Below are positions 15,393 to 21,763 of a stretch of DNA of 27,317 bases, piece after piece. The DNA is taken from positions 1 through 27,317 of the forward strand of contig PPGL01000007.1 of the NCBI GenBank assembly GCA_003173915.1, given 5' to 3'. The notes below the pieces were generated by a model. That model did no database searches. It was not told the origin of the DNA and worked only from the letters and a program-made list of their open reading frames with translations. Made by a program: the position numbers and the translations under genes. Source of the stretch: Candidatus Levyibacteriota bacterium. GTDB taxonomy: Bacteria; Patescibacteria; Microgenomatia; Levybacterales; UBA12049. Position 1 is the stretch's first letter. Each line of letters starts with the position of its first letter.

Positions 15393-15977
15393 ATGTTCTC
15401 TGTAAGCTTCTTGCTTCGAACTGTTGTTGTTGTGTTATTGCTCACTCGAACGATCTACTGGCGGATAAGCGAAGTTAAAGCACTAAATGAGAATCCCAAA
15501 ATACAGAAGAGAACATCTCATGTTGCTTTTCATGTCTTAATTAGAAATGCCTTAAATATATTAGTCTTTTTACAACTACTTGGATTAAGCATATTTCCAT
15601 TCAAACATGGTAGAGGTACGGAGATACTTGGAGCTATTATTTGTGCATGCGCAGTAATTTGTAGTTTCCTTGGCAGAAAAGCTTTAGGTACAAATTGGAC
15701 TGATTCAGCTGAATCACAAATTAAGAAAAAACATGTTCTGGTGACTGATGGTATTTATAAATTTATTCGTCACCCAATCGCTTTAGGATATTCCTTCTTT
15801 ATTATTGGCGCTGAATTATTAGTAGGAAGTTGGCTTATCGTTCCTGTTACACTTGTGTTAATCATAGGTGCATATATACAATCTAGAAAAGAAGAAGCAC
15901 TATTGAAACAACAATTTAAAGAAAACTACGTTTCATATATTAGACAAACAAAGATGTTTATACCTTATATATGGTAG
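15393..15977 (+). CDS. Isoprenylcysteine-carboxylmethyltransferase-like membrane protein, 194 aa
   Basis: Integral membrane methyltransferase-fold protein (ICMT/PEMT type, SAM-dependent). Hydrophobic helices lie at about 3-20, 50-70, 78-93 and 130-160. The signature C-terminal region is LVTDGIYKFIRHPIALGYSF with the RHP motif at 126-128, followed by RKEEALLKQQFKENYVSYIR, the conserved EE...YxxY-type tail. These motifs bind SAM in characterised relatives. The bacterial substrate is unknown, since prenylated cysteine proteins are not expected here; lipid or small-thiol methylation is possible. Start fixed by the -10 six bases upstream. The gene stands alone between repeat copies at 15271 and 15982. 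Confidence 0.8.
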   Translation: MFSVSFLLRTVVVVLLLTRTIYWRISEVKALNENPKIQKRTSHVAFHVLIRNALNILVFLQLLGLSIFPFKHGRGTEILGAIICACAVICSFLGRKALGTNWTDSAESQIKKKHVLVTDGIYKFIRHPIALGYSFFIIGAELLVGSWLIVPVTLVLIIGAYIQSRKEEALLKQQFKENYVSYIRQTKMFIPYIW

Positions 15978-15981
15978 CAAT

Positions 15982-16066
15982 AAAAAGTTCCGACATAACC
16001 TCCTCTTTTGTTACTTCGAATAGACAAGCATTCTGCCAGCATACATAATCCAGACTAGATTGGTTC
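15982..16066 (+). repeat. Intergenic array repeat, diverged copy (R5)
   Basis: AAAAAGTTCCGACATAACC begins five bases after the stop codon; CTGCCAGC and a TTGGTTC-like right end are recognisable, but the centre differs from other copies. Confidence 0.55.
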
Positions 16067-16083
16067 CTCCTTTTTTAATATTC

Positions 16084-16092
16084 TGCTATACT
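16084..16092 (+). promoter_or_regulatory. Extended -10 promoter of the VOC gene (leaderless)
   Basis: TGC-TATACT ends six bases before ATG 16099. It overrides an upstream in-frame TTG at 16060. Confidence 0.7.
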
Positions 16093-16098
16093 TCAACT

Positions 16099-16518
16099 AT
16101 GAAACAGCATATAACTTTTCTTACGTTAGGTGTTAATAACTTAGAAAAATCATTAGATTTCTATCGAAATGGTTTAGGTTTAAAAACTGATGGTATTGTA
16201 GGAACAGAATTTGAATACGGAGCGGTAGTATTCTTTAAACTAAATAATGGATTGACGCTTGCCTTATATCCAAAAGCTTCCTTAGCAAAAGATGCACATG
16301 TGGTATTTCAAGATTCTGGTACGAAATCATTTAGCATAGGCCATAATGTTATGACTAAAGATGAAGTTGATACAGTTATGGCTCAAGCACAAAAAGCAGG
16401 AGCAACAATTGTTAAACCTGCTCAAGATACTTTCTGGGGAGGGTACGCTGGTTATTTTGCAGATATTGACAATTATCTTTGGGAAATTGCTTGGAATCCC
16501 CAAATGTTGCCCGAGTAA
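16099..16518 (+). CDS. VOC-superfamily (glyoxalase/bleomycin-resistance-like) protein, 139 aa
   Basis: Small metal-binding-fold protein of the vicinal-oxygen-chelate superfamily. It has the two beta-alpha-beta-beta-beta modules: HITFLTLGVNNLEKSLDFYR with GLGLKTDG in the first, and MTKDEVDTVMAQAQKAGATI, GGYAGYFADIDNYLWEIAWN in the second. The F-x-DxDxxxWEIAWNP ending is the conserved second-module signature, with a glutamate as a likely metal ligand. Function within the superfamily (lyase, dioxygenase or antibiotic sequestration) cannot be fixed from sequence. The start at 16099 is chosen from the promoter position; extending to 16060 would add 13 residues not seen in the family. A repeat copy begins inside its stop codon. 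Confidence 0.85.
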   Translation: MKQHITFLTLGVNNLEKSLDFYRNGLGLKTDGIVGTEFEYGAVVFFKLNNGLTLALYPKASLAKDAHVVFQDSGTKSFSIGHNVMTKDEVDTVMAQAQKAGATIVKPAQDTFWGGYAGYFADIDNYLWEIAWNPQMLPE

Positions 16519-16560
16519 AAAGTTCCTACATAGTCTAGCAGTGATAGATTCGATTTTGAC
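16517..16560 (+). repeat. Intergenic array repeat, left part (R6)
   Basis: AAAAAGTTCCTACATAGTCT, AGCAGTGATAG and then ATTCGA. The repeat starts at the second base of the TAA stop of the VOC gene, so gene and repeat are joined without a spacer. The right half is not convincingly recognisable. Confidence 0.65.
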
Positions 16561-16641
16561 ATCAATTTACCTTACATTTTTCCTGGAGCCTACATTTTGG
16601 GTGCTACAGATCACAGCTTTTTTAAAGATTTGTTATTAAAA

Positions 16642-16672
16642 TGCTACAAAGATAGGATTATATAGGAGGTGA
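16642..16672 (+). promoter_or_regulatory. Extended -10 and strong Shine-Dalgarno of the DUF4342 operon
   Basis: TGC-TACAAA (16642-16650) would start a transcript near 16657. AGGAGGTGA (16664-16672) sits six bases before ATG 16679. Unlike most first genes here, this one has a leader with a near-perfect ribosome site. Confidence 0.6.
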
Positions 16673-16678
16673 ATTAGT

Positions 16679-16927
16679 ATGCCGAACTCTAATAAAAGTA
16701 GTGAAACATTTGAAGTAAAAGGTGAAGAGCTGATTAAAAAAGTAAAAGAAATAATTCAAGAAGGAAATGCCCGAACAATCACCATTAAGGATAACAAAGG
16801 AAAAGCATTAGTTACATTTCCACTAACCATAGGTGTTGTTGGGACTGTCCTTGCTCCAGTTCTTGCAGCAGTTGGAGCAATTGCAGCACTTATTTCGGAG
16901 TGCACAATTACTGTTGAGAAAAAATAA
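16679..16927 (+). CDS. DUF4342 small protein, 82 aa
   Basis: Small protein of the DUF4342 family, function unknown. ETFEVKGEELIKKVKEIIQE and ARTITIKDNKGKALVTFPLT form the N-terminal helix and beta-hairpin, followed by a hydrophobic helix VGVVGTVLAPVLAAVGAIAA and the closing ITVEKK. Length is normal. The hydrophobic stretch suggests membrane association or a buried helix. The strong ribosome site predicts high expression relative to neighbours. The next gene starts one base after its stop, so at least three genes to 17646 form one unit. Confidence 0.85.
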   Translation: MPNSNKSSETFEVKGEELIKKVKEIIQEGNARTITIKDNKGKALVTFPLTIGVVGTVLAPVLAAVGAIAALISECTITVEKK

Positions 16928-16928
16928 C

Positions 16929-17312
16929 ATGAGACGAATTATTCTACTTACAGTATTAGCTTTAGAAGGGCTTGGGGGCATTTTAGGGGGTATTCTTCTT
17001 ATCGTTGGTCCAAATGGACAGCTTATGAATATATCACCAACGAAAATGCATGGAACTTTTTCTAACTTTCTTATTCCTGGCATTATTTTAACAGGGATGG
17101 GTATACTCACATCAGTTGCATCTATTGCAGTTTTTCTAAAAAGTACTATTGCCTGGTTGCTGGCTGCAATATCATTAGTTGGGTTTACTATTTGGTTTGC
17201 TGTGGAGATTGCAATTTTGAGAGAACTACACATTCTTCATATTGTTTGGGGAGTTCCCGTCTTATTAGGTCTATGGGCAGCCTTCCCGTTAATACATAAT
17301 GAGAACAAATAA
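16929..17312 (+). CDS. Four-helix membrane protein, unknown function, 127 aa
   Basis: Four predicted transmembrane helices: about 4-25 (LLTVLALEGLGGILGGILLI), 46-70, 75-95 and 100-120. The first helix ends in a GGILLIVGPNG turn seen in many small unnamed bacterial membrane proteins. I do not recognise a named family. ATG 16929 is chosen because it begins one base after the DUF4342 stop; the longer open frame to 16833 would read backwards through that gene's coding region in another frame. The 3' end overlaps the next gene by 14 bases, indicating translational coupling. Confidence 0.75.
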   Translation: MRRIILLTVLALEGLGGILGGILLIVGPNGQLMNISPTKMHGTFSNFLIPGIILTGMGILTSVASIAVFLKSTIAWLLAAISLVGFTIWFAVEIAILRELHILHIVWGVPVLLGLWAAFPLIHNENK

Positions 17313-17646
17313 TCTAAATATATTTCTTTTAAGAATAATACATACAACTTTTGCAATTTATTTTATTGGGTGTATCACATATATATACTTTTGCGCAATA
17401 ACAATAAGATTTAATTTGTTATTATATGTCAGCCTTTTTAGCATCCTGATTGAAGGCGTTCTTGTATTCATTCTTAATAAGGGACATTGTCCCCTTGCTC
17501 CTATTCAACGAAAACTGAATGATCCTGTTCCTTTCTTTAATTTATTTCTCCCAGATTATCTTGCCAAGAAAGCAATACCTTTCTTTAGTTTAGTAGCGTT
17601 TCTTGGAATATCTCTTTTGGTAGTAAGAATATTATTAAACAGATAG
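17299..17646 (+). CDS. Membrane protein with CPLAPIQRKL motif, unknown function, 115 aa
   Basis: Three or four hydrophobic helices (about 6-32, 38-58 and 90-112). Between the second and third lies a loop rich in conserved-looking residues: GHCPLAPIQRKLNDPVPFFN and LFLPDYLAKKAIPFF. I have seen similar CPL..Q...D..P.F.L.LP patterns in unnamed bacterial membrane proteins, but no function is known to me. The start ATG lies within the end of the preceding gene, and no separate promoter is visible. It is the last gene of the DUF4342 unit and is followed 14 bases later by a repeat copy. Confidence 0.7.
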   Translation: MRTNNLNIFLLRIIHTTFAIYFIGCITYIYFCAITIRFNLLLYVSLFSILIEGVLVFILNKGHCPLAPIQRKLNDPVPFFNLFLPDYLAKKAIPFFSLVAFLGISLLVVRILLNR

Positions 17647-17660
17647 GTAGCTATTTTTAT

Positions 17661-17755
17661 AAAAAGCTCCTACAGAGCTCAGGAGTACCAGTTTTTTAGC
17701 CTCAAAAAACATATTAAACTGGATAAAATGGAAGGTTGATTTGGATTTCTAGCCA
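17661..17755 (+). repeat. Intergenic array repeat, full-length variant (R7)
   Basis: AAAAAGCTCCTACAGAGCTC, AGGAGTACCAG, TTTTTTAGCCTCAAAAAAC, ATATTAAACTG and the right end TTTGGATTTCTAGCC. The left half contains CTCCT...AGGAG, which can form a local hairpin. Confidence 0.7.
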
Positions 17756-17772
17756 AACAGATTTAAAACAGT

Positions 17773-17778
17773 TACAAT
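17773..17778 (+). promoter_or_regulatory. -10 element of the esterase gene (leaderless)
   Basis: TACAAT ends six bases before ATG 17785. No Shine-Dalgarno. Confidence 0.6.
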
Positions 17779-17784
17779 TCAGAG

Positions 17785-18681
17785 ATGGCTAGTTTACAAG
17801 CAAAAATTGTTTATCAAATAATAAAAGTTTTCTTTGAAGATAAAACTAAACTGTCTAGTGATACGGTATATCGATCAAGAAATGCTAAATCATTACTAAA
17901 TAAGCTCCTTGTAATAGGTAGTTCGGTCATACCTCTTGAGCAGAAAACAATAGATCACGTTTCAGTTAAGATAAGCTCGGAATTTGGATCACATGGAAAA
18001 ACCATATTGTATATACATGGTGGAGGTTTTGTATTTAAGGAATCATCATTACAGATAGACTATATAAATCGAATAGCAAAAAACACTCAGGCAGATGTAG
18101 TCAGTATTGATTATCAACTTGCACCTGAACATACCTTTCCTTTTCAACTTGATGAAATATGTAAGATTTATTCGTGGTTAATTAAAAATGGAAAAAGTCC
18201 AAAAGATATATATTTTATTGGTGATTCTGCAGGAGCAAATTTGGCTTTAGGAATTTTACTCTTGCTAAAAAAGAAAGAATGCCCATTCCCTGCTGGTGCT
18301 GTACTTATTTCTCCTCCAACTGATGGCACTTTTTCTACAAAATCATATATAAGCAATAGGAATTCTGATGTTATGCTGACACATCATAATATGACTTTTT
18401 TCCTTGATTCCTACAGAGGAAAAGAAGCTGCTAAAAATCCTTTTATTTCTCCTCTATTTGCTGATTTAAAAGGTTTGCCAAAGATACAAATTTTTGTTTC
18501 GGATAATGAAATATTATTTGATGATGCAGTTTTATTACATAAAAAATTGAAAGAATATAAAGTTCAATCTGAACTACACATTGGGGAAAATTTATGGCAC
18601 TGCTATCCGGTTTTTGCACGATTTGTCCCAGAATCAAAAGAGGCAGTAGAAAATATAATACAATTTATATCAAATAGCTAA
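17785..18681 (+). CDS. Alpha/beta-hydrolase-3 (hormone-sensitive-lipase family) esterase, 298 aa
   Basis: Carboxylesterase or lipase of the HSL family, probably cytoplasmic. The oxyanion motif is YIHGGGFVF (HGGGF 78-82). The nucleophile elbow is FIGDSAGANLALG with Ser148. VSDNEILFDDA provides the catalytic Asp240, and NLWHCYP the catalytic His272. YQLAPEHTFPFQLDE (110-124) is the conserved cap-to-core segment. Length and order match the family, so it should be active on short acyl esters; the natural substrate is unknown. It follows the last clear repeat copy and has its own leaderless promoter. The downstream gene is convergent. Confidence 0.92.
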   Translation: MASLQAKIVYQIIKVFFEDKTKLSSDTVYRSRNAKSLLNKLLVIGSSVIPLEQKTIDHVSVKISSEFGSHGKTILYIHGGGFVFKESSLQIDYINRIAKNTQADVVSIDYQLAPEHTFPFQLDEICKIYSWLIKNGKSPKDIYFIGDSAGANLALGILLLLKKKECPFPAGAVLISPPTDGTFSTKSYISNRNSDVMLTHHNMTFFLDSYRGKEAAKNPFISPLFADLKGLPKIQIFVSDNEILFDDAVLLHKKLKEYKVQSELHIGENLWHCYPVFARFVPESKEAVENIIQFISNS

Positions 18682-18696
18682 ATGTTTTTGGGATTG

Positions 18697-18746
18697 TTGA
18701 TACACTAATTCTGGGTGCTGAAAGGTTTCCCTCATCAATTTTGTAT
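18697..18746 (+). repeat. Direct repeat pair, left block
   Basis: TTGATACACTAATT (18697-18710) and, 24 bases on, TCAATTTTGTAT (18735-18746). Both are found again in the same order on the other side of the 18794-19783 gene. Confidence 0.6.
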
Positions 18747-18783
18747 TTCGAAAATCCTTCTCATGTGATGTTCTGTTTCTTCC

Positions 18784-18803
18784 ATATTCTTAACTAAGAA
18801 TAT
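18784..18803. terminator. Perfect AT-rich hairpin across the stop codon of the leftward gene
   Basis: ATATTCTT, loop AACT, AAGAATAT: an eight-base-pair stem that includes the TAG stop of the leftward gene. It could end both converging transcripts, but there is no T tract, so termination is uncertain. Confidence 0.35.
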
Positions 18804-19783
18804 TCTACAAATCCTGCATACTCACTTGCTCCTTCAGGATTATCTGTAAGTACTTTTCTTAATTTTTGAAAATCATCAATTGTTTTTTTTACTGTAACTG
18901 TTGCTACAAGTATTCCGTCTCTCATAAAACGCATACGAAATCTTCCTTCCTCTTCAAGATTATCAACAGCAACTTTTGCAGAATACTGCCCTGATTCAAA
19001 AAGAGTTATTTCTTCTCCATACTCTCCATACTTTAGTTCTGTTGCAGTTTGAATTCCATAAGCAATTTTTTTATCTCCTAAAGCCATTTCTATAGCAAGA
19101 TTACTCATAACTTTTTGCTCATGTATACGTAAACTCTCATATAAAATATCTAAATCATCCATATTCGTAGGGGCTTCACTGGATATTGCATCAACAGTAG
19201 TCGCTGCTAAGAAGATTTTTCCAAACAATCTTTTTACTCGATCTCTTTTTTGTGACTTTGTTATTGCATCTGGATAAAGGCTTTCCAGTATTTGTTCATT
19301 ACCAATTCCTATGTTATGGAAAATCGCACGCATAAATGCTGCATCTGGAGTATCTTCAGGTATATAACTAAGCATTGTTTCAATCGTTACTGGTTTTCCT
19401 GGTGAACGTAGCTTTGCGTAAAAGTCCTGAAGCACAATGGCCCGCTCAATATATGCTCTTACAACATCTTTCTTTTCAGGTTGTGGTAAATCTTGAAGCT
19501 CTCTTGGTAAAGGCATAACAGTTAGTCTTGCATTTGTTTTTCCTGGGCGAAATGTTACTTCAGCCATACTACGAATCTCTTCAGTCCTGCCAAGAACGAA
19601 AGAGCTTACCGAGTGCGGGTGGTTAACAAAAAGAAATGCTTGTGGAAATATATATGCAAGTCTCAGATTAGCATACGGAAGATCATCAGGACCAAAGCCA
19701 AGCATCATTGGCTCGACATCACGTTTGAATTGGAATGGTTCAGAATTTGAGCTTTTTCTTATATGAGGATTTTCTTGTGGCAT
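18794..19783 (-). CDS. Hypothetical soluble protein, 329 aa
   Basis: I do not recognise this protein. It lacks a signal peptide and membrane helices. The N-terminal third is mixed, with FGPDDLPYANLRLAYIFPQA; the middle is helical, with KKDVVRAYIERAIVLQDFYA and KSQKRDRVKRLFGKIFLA. The C-terminal 80 residues look like beta strands (ITLFESGQYSAKVAVDNLEE, GRFRMRFMRDGILVATVTV) ending in a helix. No catalytic motif stands out. Codon use is normal for the window, so it is probably a real gene. A possible -10 GATAGA lies eight bases before the ATG. It is flanked on both sides by the TTGATACACTAATT / TCAATTTTGTAT direct repeat pair, so it may have been inserted as a unit. Confidence 0.65.
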   Translation of the reverse strand: MPQENPHIRKSSNSEPFQFKRDVEPMMLGFGPDDLPYANLRLAYIFPQAFLFVNHPHSVSSFVLGRTEEIRSMAEVTFRPGKTNARLTVMPLPRELQDLPQPEKKDVVRAYIERAIVLQDFYAKLRSPGKPVTIETMLSYIPEDTPDAAFMRAIFHNIGIGNEQILESLYPDAITKSQKRDRVKRLFGKIFLAATTVDAISSEAPTNMDDLDILYESLRIHEQKVMSNLAIEMALGDKKIAYGIQTATELKYGEYGEEITLFESGQYSAKVAVDNLEEEGRFRMRFMRDGILVATVTVKKTIDDFQKLRKVLTDNPEGASEYAGFVEYS

Positions 19784-19818
19784 AATTTTTTTCTATCAAA
19801 GTATTTCTATATAAAAAC

Positions 19819-19911
19819 TTGATACACTAATTATATCTCATATGAGTAATTAATTCTTTTTCGATTGTGCCACTGTCTCAATTTAGCTTAAAGAATTTCT
19901 CAATTTTGTAT
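19819..19911 (+). repeat. Direct repeat pair, right block
   Basis: TTGATACACTAATT (19819-19832) and TCAATTTTGTAT (19900-19911), identical to the left pair but 67 bases apart instead of 24. The second motif lies about 50 bases before the HAD gene. Confidence 0.6.
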
Positions 19912-19947
19912 AAAAAATGTGTTAAATAAAAAATACATTCTCACTTT

Positions 19948-19956
19948 TGATATAAT
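19948..19956 (+). promoter_or_regulatory. Extended -10 promoter of the HAD gene (leaderless)
   Basis: TGA-TATAAT ends six bases before ATG 19963. No Shine-Dalgarno. Confidence 0.7.
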
Positions 19957-19962
19957 TTTTCC

Positions 19963-20580
19963 ATGAATCAAAAACCTACATGGGTTATTTTTGACATCGG
20001 CAATGTTCTCTTTAATATTGAAAGATTTGTTAAAGATTTAGCCAATAAATACAAAATCGATCCAAATAACTTGATAAGACAAATCGATGCTGTTGATGAA
20101 GAATCAGGCTTTGACGGTAAAATAACTATTACTGAGTTCTGGAGAAAGGTACTACAAGAATTTGACTTAGAACAAGAGTTAGACACTGTTATGACAATGT
20201 GGCATGATGAGGAAGAATATTGGATAAAAGACACAAAAAATCTATTAAAAGAGCTTCAAAATGCTGGATATAATTTAGCAATTATTACAAATAATTGGAA
20301 AGATCAAACAGAGCATCTACGAAAAAATCTTTCTGATTTTGTAAGTCCTGAATATATTTTTGAATCGTCTGTTGAAAAATTAAGTAAACCTGATATGAAG
20401 TTTTTTCAGTTAGTGGAAGATAGAATAAAAGCAAAGGAATCGGATATTCTCTTTATAGACGATGTGAAAAATTACTTAGCAGCAGCAAGAAAATTGCATT
20501 GGCAAGTATTTCAGTATTCAATTGGTGACGATTTAGGAAAAGCAACAAACGATATACTCAGAAAGCTATTATTACATTGA
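19963..20580 (+). CDS. HAD-family hydrolase, 205 aa
   Basis: Haloacid-dehalogenase-superfamily phosphatase or relative. Motif I is IFDIGNVLF with nucleophile Asp11; the usual second aspartate is glycine, as in YihX-like sugar phosphatases and the N-domain of epoxide hydrolase. Motif II is ITNNW (Thr109). Motif III lysine is in LSKPDMKFF (Lys142). Motif IV is ILFIDDVKNY with Asp166/167. The cap is a small helical insertion between motifs I and II (about 20-90). Length fits a subfamily-I HAD. Loss of the second motif I aspartate can weaken phosphatase activity, though the YihX group is active. It is convergent with the protein-kinase gene, with a 90-base gap that holds nothing recognised. Confidence 0.85.
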   Translation: MNQKPTWVIFDIGNVLFNIERFVKDLANKYKIDPNNLIRQIDAVDEESGFDGKITITEFWRKVLQEFDLEQELDTVMTMWHDEEEYWIKDTKNLLKELQNAGYNLAIITNNWKDQTEHLRKNLSDFVSPEYIFESSVEKLSKPDMKFFQLVEDRIKAKESDILFIDDVKNYLAAARKLHWQVFQYSIGDDLGKATNDILRKLLLH

Positions 20581-20669
20581 ATATACTTACTGATTGATCA
20601 ATAGAGATAGAATCTAGAAAGCTTATAAAGGTTTTGTAGGAGGCGCAGCACGTCTTTTATTCACCGTAT

Positions 20670-21704
20670 TTATTCTCGCTCAGCTAACTTATTAGCTAAT
20701 TGCTCTGCTAAAATTTCCTTAAAGTTACTTGCATTAAAAGGTGGCATATCTTTGTCTGCATAGAGTTCGGTATTTCTTAAAGCATTTCGAAAATCATCAA
20801 TGGTATGATATCTTTCAGAATATTTACTTACGGCTTGTAAAAGAACCTTTGCAAGTTCAGGGTAATCAGAAGATAAGTACCGATTGATTATCCTGCTTGC
20901 TCTAACATTCGAGCTGAGTATACGTCCTGTCACTAAGGTAGTAATCGTTGCAGCCATTGAGTAAACATCTGTTCGTTCGTCGGTTGGTCTTGATATATCC
21001 AACATTTCAGGAGCAGAATATCCTTCAGTAAAAACTTCAGTACCACTAGATATTTCTCTCCGCATTCCTATTTTATGCTGTGCTTCCCAGTCAAGAAGTA
21101 TCACTCGTCCATCATCTGTTACCTGAATATTTGATGGTTTTAAGTCACGATACGCGAGGCGTAATTTACGCGCTATTTTTAGTGTATACAGCGTTGGTTC
21201 AACGATTCTTGCAACAATAGATAAAGGTAATGTTTTTCCAGATCGTTGATCAAATTCGATCAGCAAGTCCTCTGCGCTTTGCCCTTTAACTTCGCCCATA
21301 AGCATATATGCTTCCTTTTTGGATGTAATGCCATAGCCAATAACGTGTGGGACGCAAGCTCCCATTTTCTCCATTTCTAGCAATGTAGCGCCTTCGGCAA
21401 TAAGAGCTTTTTGTTCCCTTCTTCTCAAAGTTATACCTTCATCAATGAAAGCTTCTATCTCAGAAAGTATCGAATGTTTTCTTGGTCCTTTTGCAATAAC
21501 TTCCCCTTTCCCTGAGCTTTCTTGCAATCTTAAGAGTGATCCTCTTAGACCATGTTTCAGATGAGAGACATCATAATTTCCCCTGATAATTCCAGAGGGA
21601 ATATTACACGTAGATTCGTCAGTGCTCAGGGTAAGTTGCATGACTGGTAATGTATGTTGTTTAAGAACCAGTGGTTGACAAACTAATCTTTCGAGTATAT
21701 TCAT
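20670..21704 (-). CDS. Eukaryotic-type Ser/Thr protein kinase, variant DWE motif, 344 aa
   Basis: Cytoplasmic protein kinase-like enzyme (Hanks type). EVIAKG (Lys72) is the probable ATP lysine, and GEVKGQSAEDLL the hinge region. The catalytic loop is LAYRDLKPSNIQV (YRD instead of HRD; Asp187 and Lys189). The magnesium motif is LLDWEA, DWE instead of DFG, with Asp205. YSAPEML (229-235) and DERTDVYSMAATITTLVTG complete the activation segment and helix F. A glycine-rich loop is hard to see in the first 70 residues. No membrane segment or PASTA domain, so it is soluble. A -10 TAAAAT ends six bases before its ATG. It is divergent from a PAS histidine kinase and both promoters lie within 46 bases, so coordinated expression is plausible. 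Confidence 0.88.
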   Translation of the reverse strand: MNILERLVCQPLVLKQHTLPVMQLTLSTDESTCNIPSGIIRGNYDVSHLKHGLRGSLLRLQESSGKGEVIAKGPRKHSILSEIEAFIDEGITLRRREQKALIAEGATLLEMEKMGACVPHVIGYGITSKKEAYMLMGEVKGQSAEDLLIEFDQRSGKTLPLSIVARIVEPTLYTLKIARKLRLAYRDLKPSNIQVTDDGRVILLDWEAQHKIGMRREISSGTEVFTEGYSAPEMLDISRPTDERTDVYSMAATITTLVTGRILSSNVRASRIINRYLSSDYPELAKVLLQAVSKYSERYHTIDDFRNALRNTELYADKDMPPFNASNFKEILAEQLANKLAERE

Positions 21705-21710
21705 ACGGAT

Positions 21711-21716
21711 ATTTTA
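21711..21716 (-). promoter_or_regulatory. -10 element of the Ser/Thr kinase gene (leaderless)
   Basis: On the minus strand TAAAAT ends six bases before the ATG at 21704. It lies 34 bases from the oppositely oriented promoter at 21751. Confidence 0.6.
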
Positions 21717-21747
21717 CTCCAGGACTATAAAATTTACAATAAACAAA

Positions 21748-21756
21748 TGATATAAT
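21748..21756 (+). promoter_or_regulatory. Extended -10 promoter of the second histidine kinase (leaderless)
   Basis: TGA-TATAAT ends seven bases before GTG 21764 and four before TTG 21761. By analogy with other genes here GTG 21764 is the favoured start. Confidence 0.65.
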
Positions 21757-21763
21757 TCCATTG

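Noticed and set aside
16823..17233. 136-residue open frame on the minus strand
   Set aside because: It lies opposite two well-packed membrane-protein genes and shows no family motif or start signal; it is an antisense shadow.
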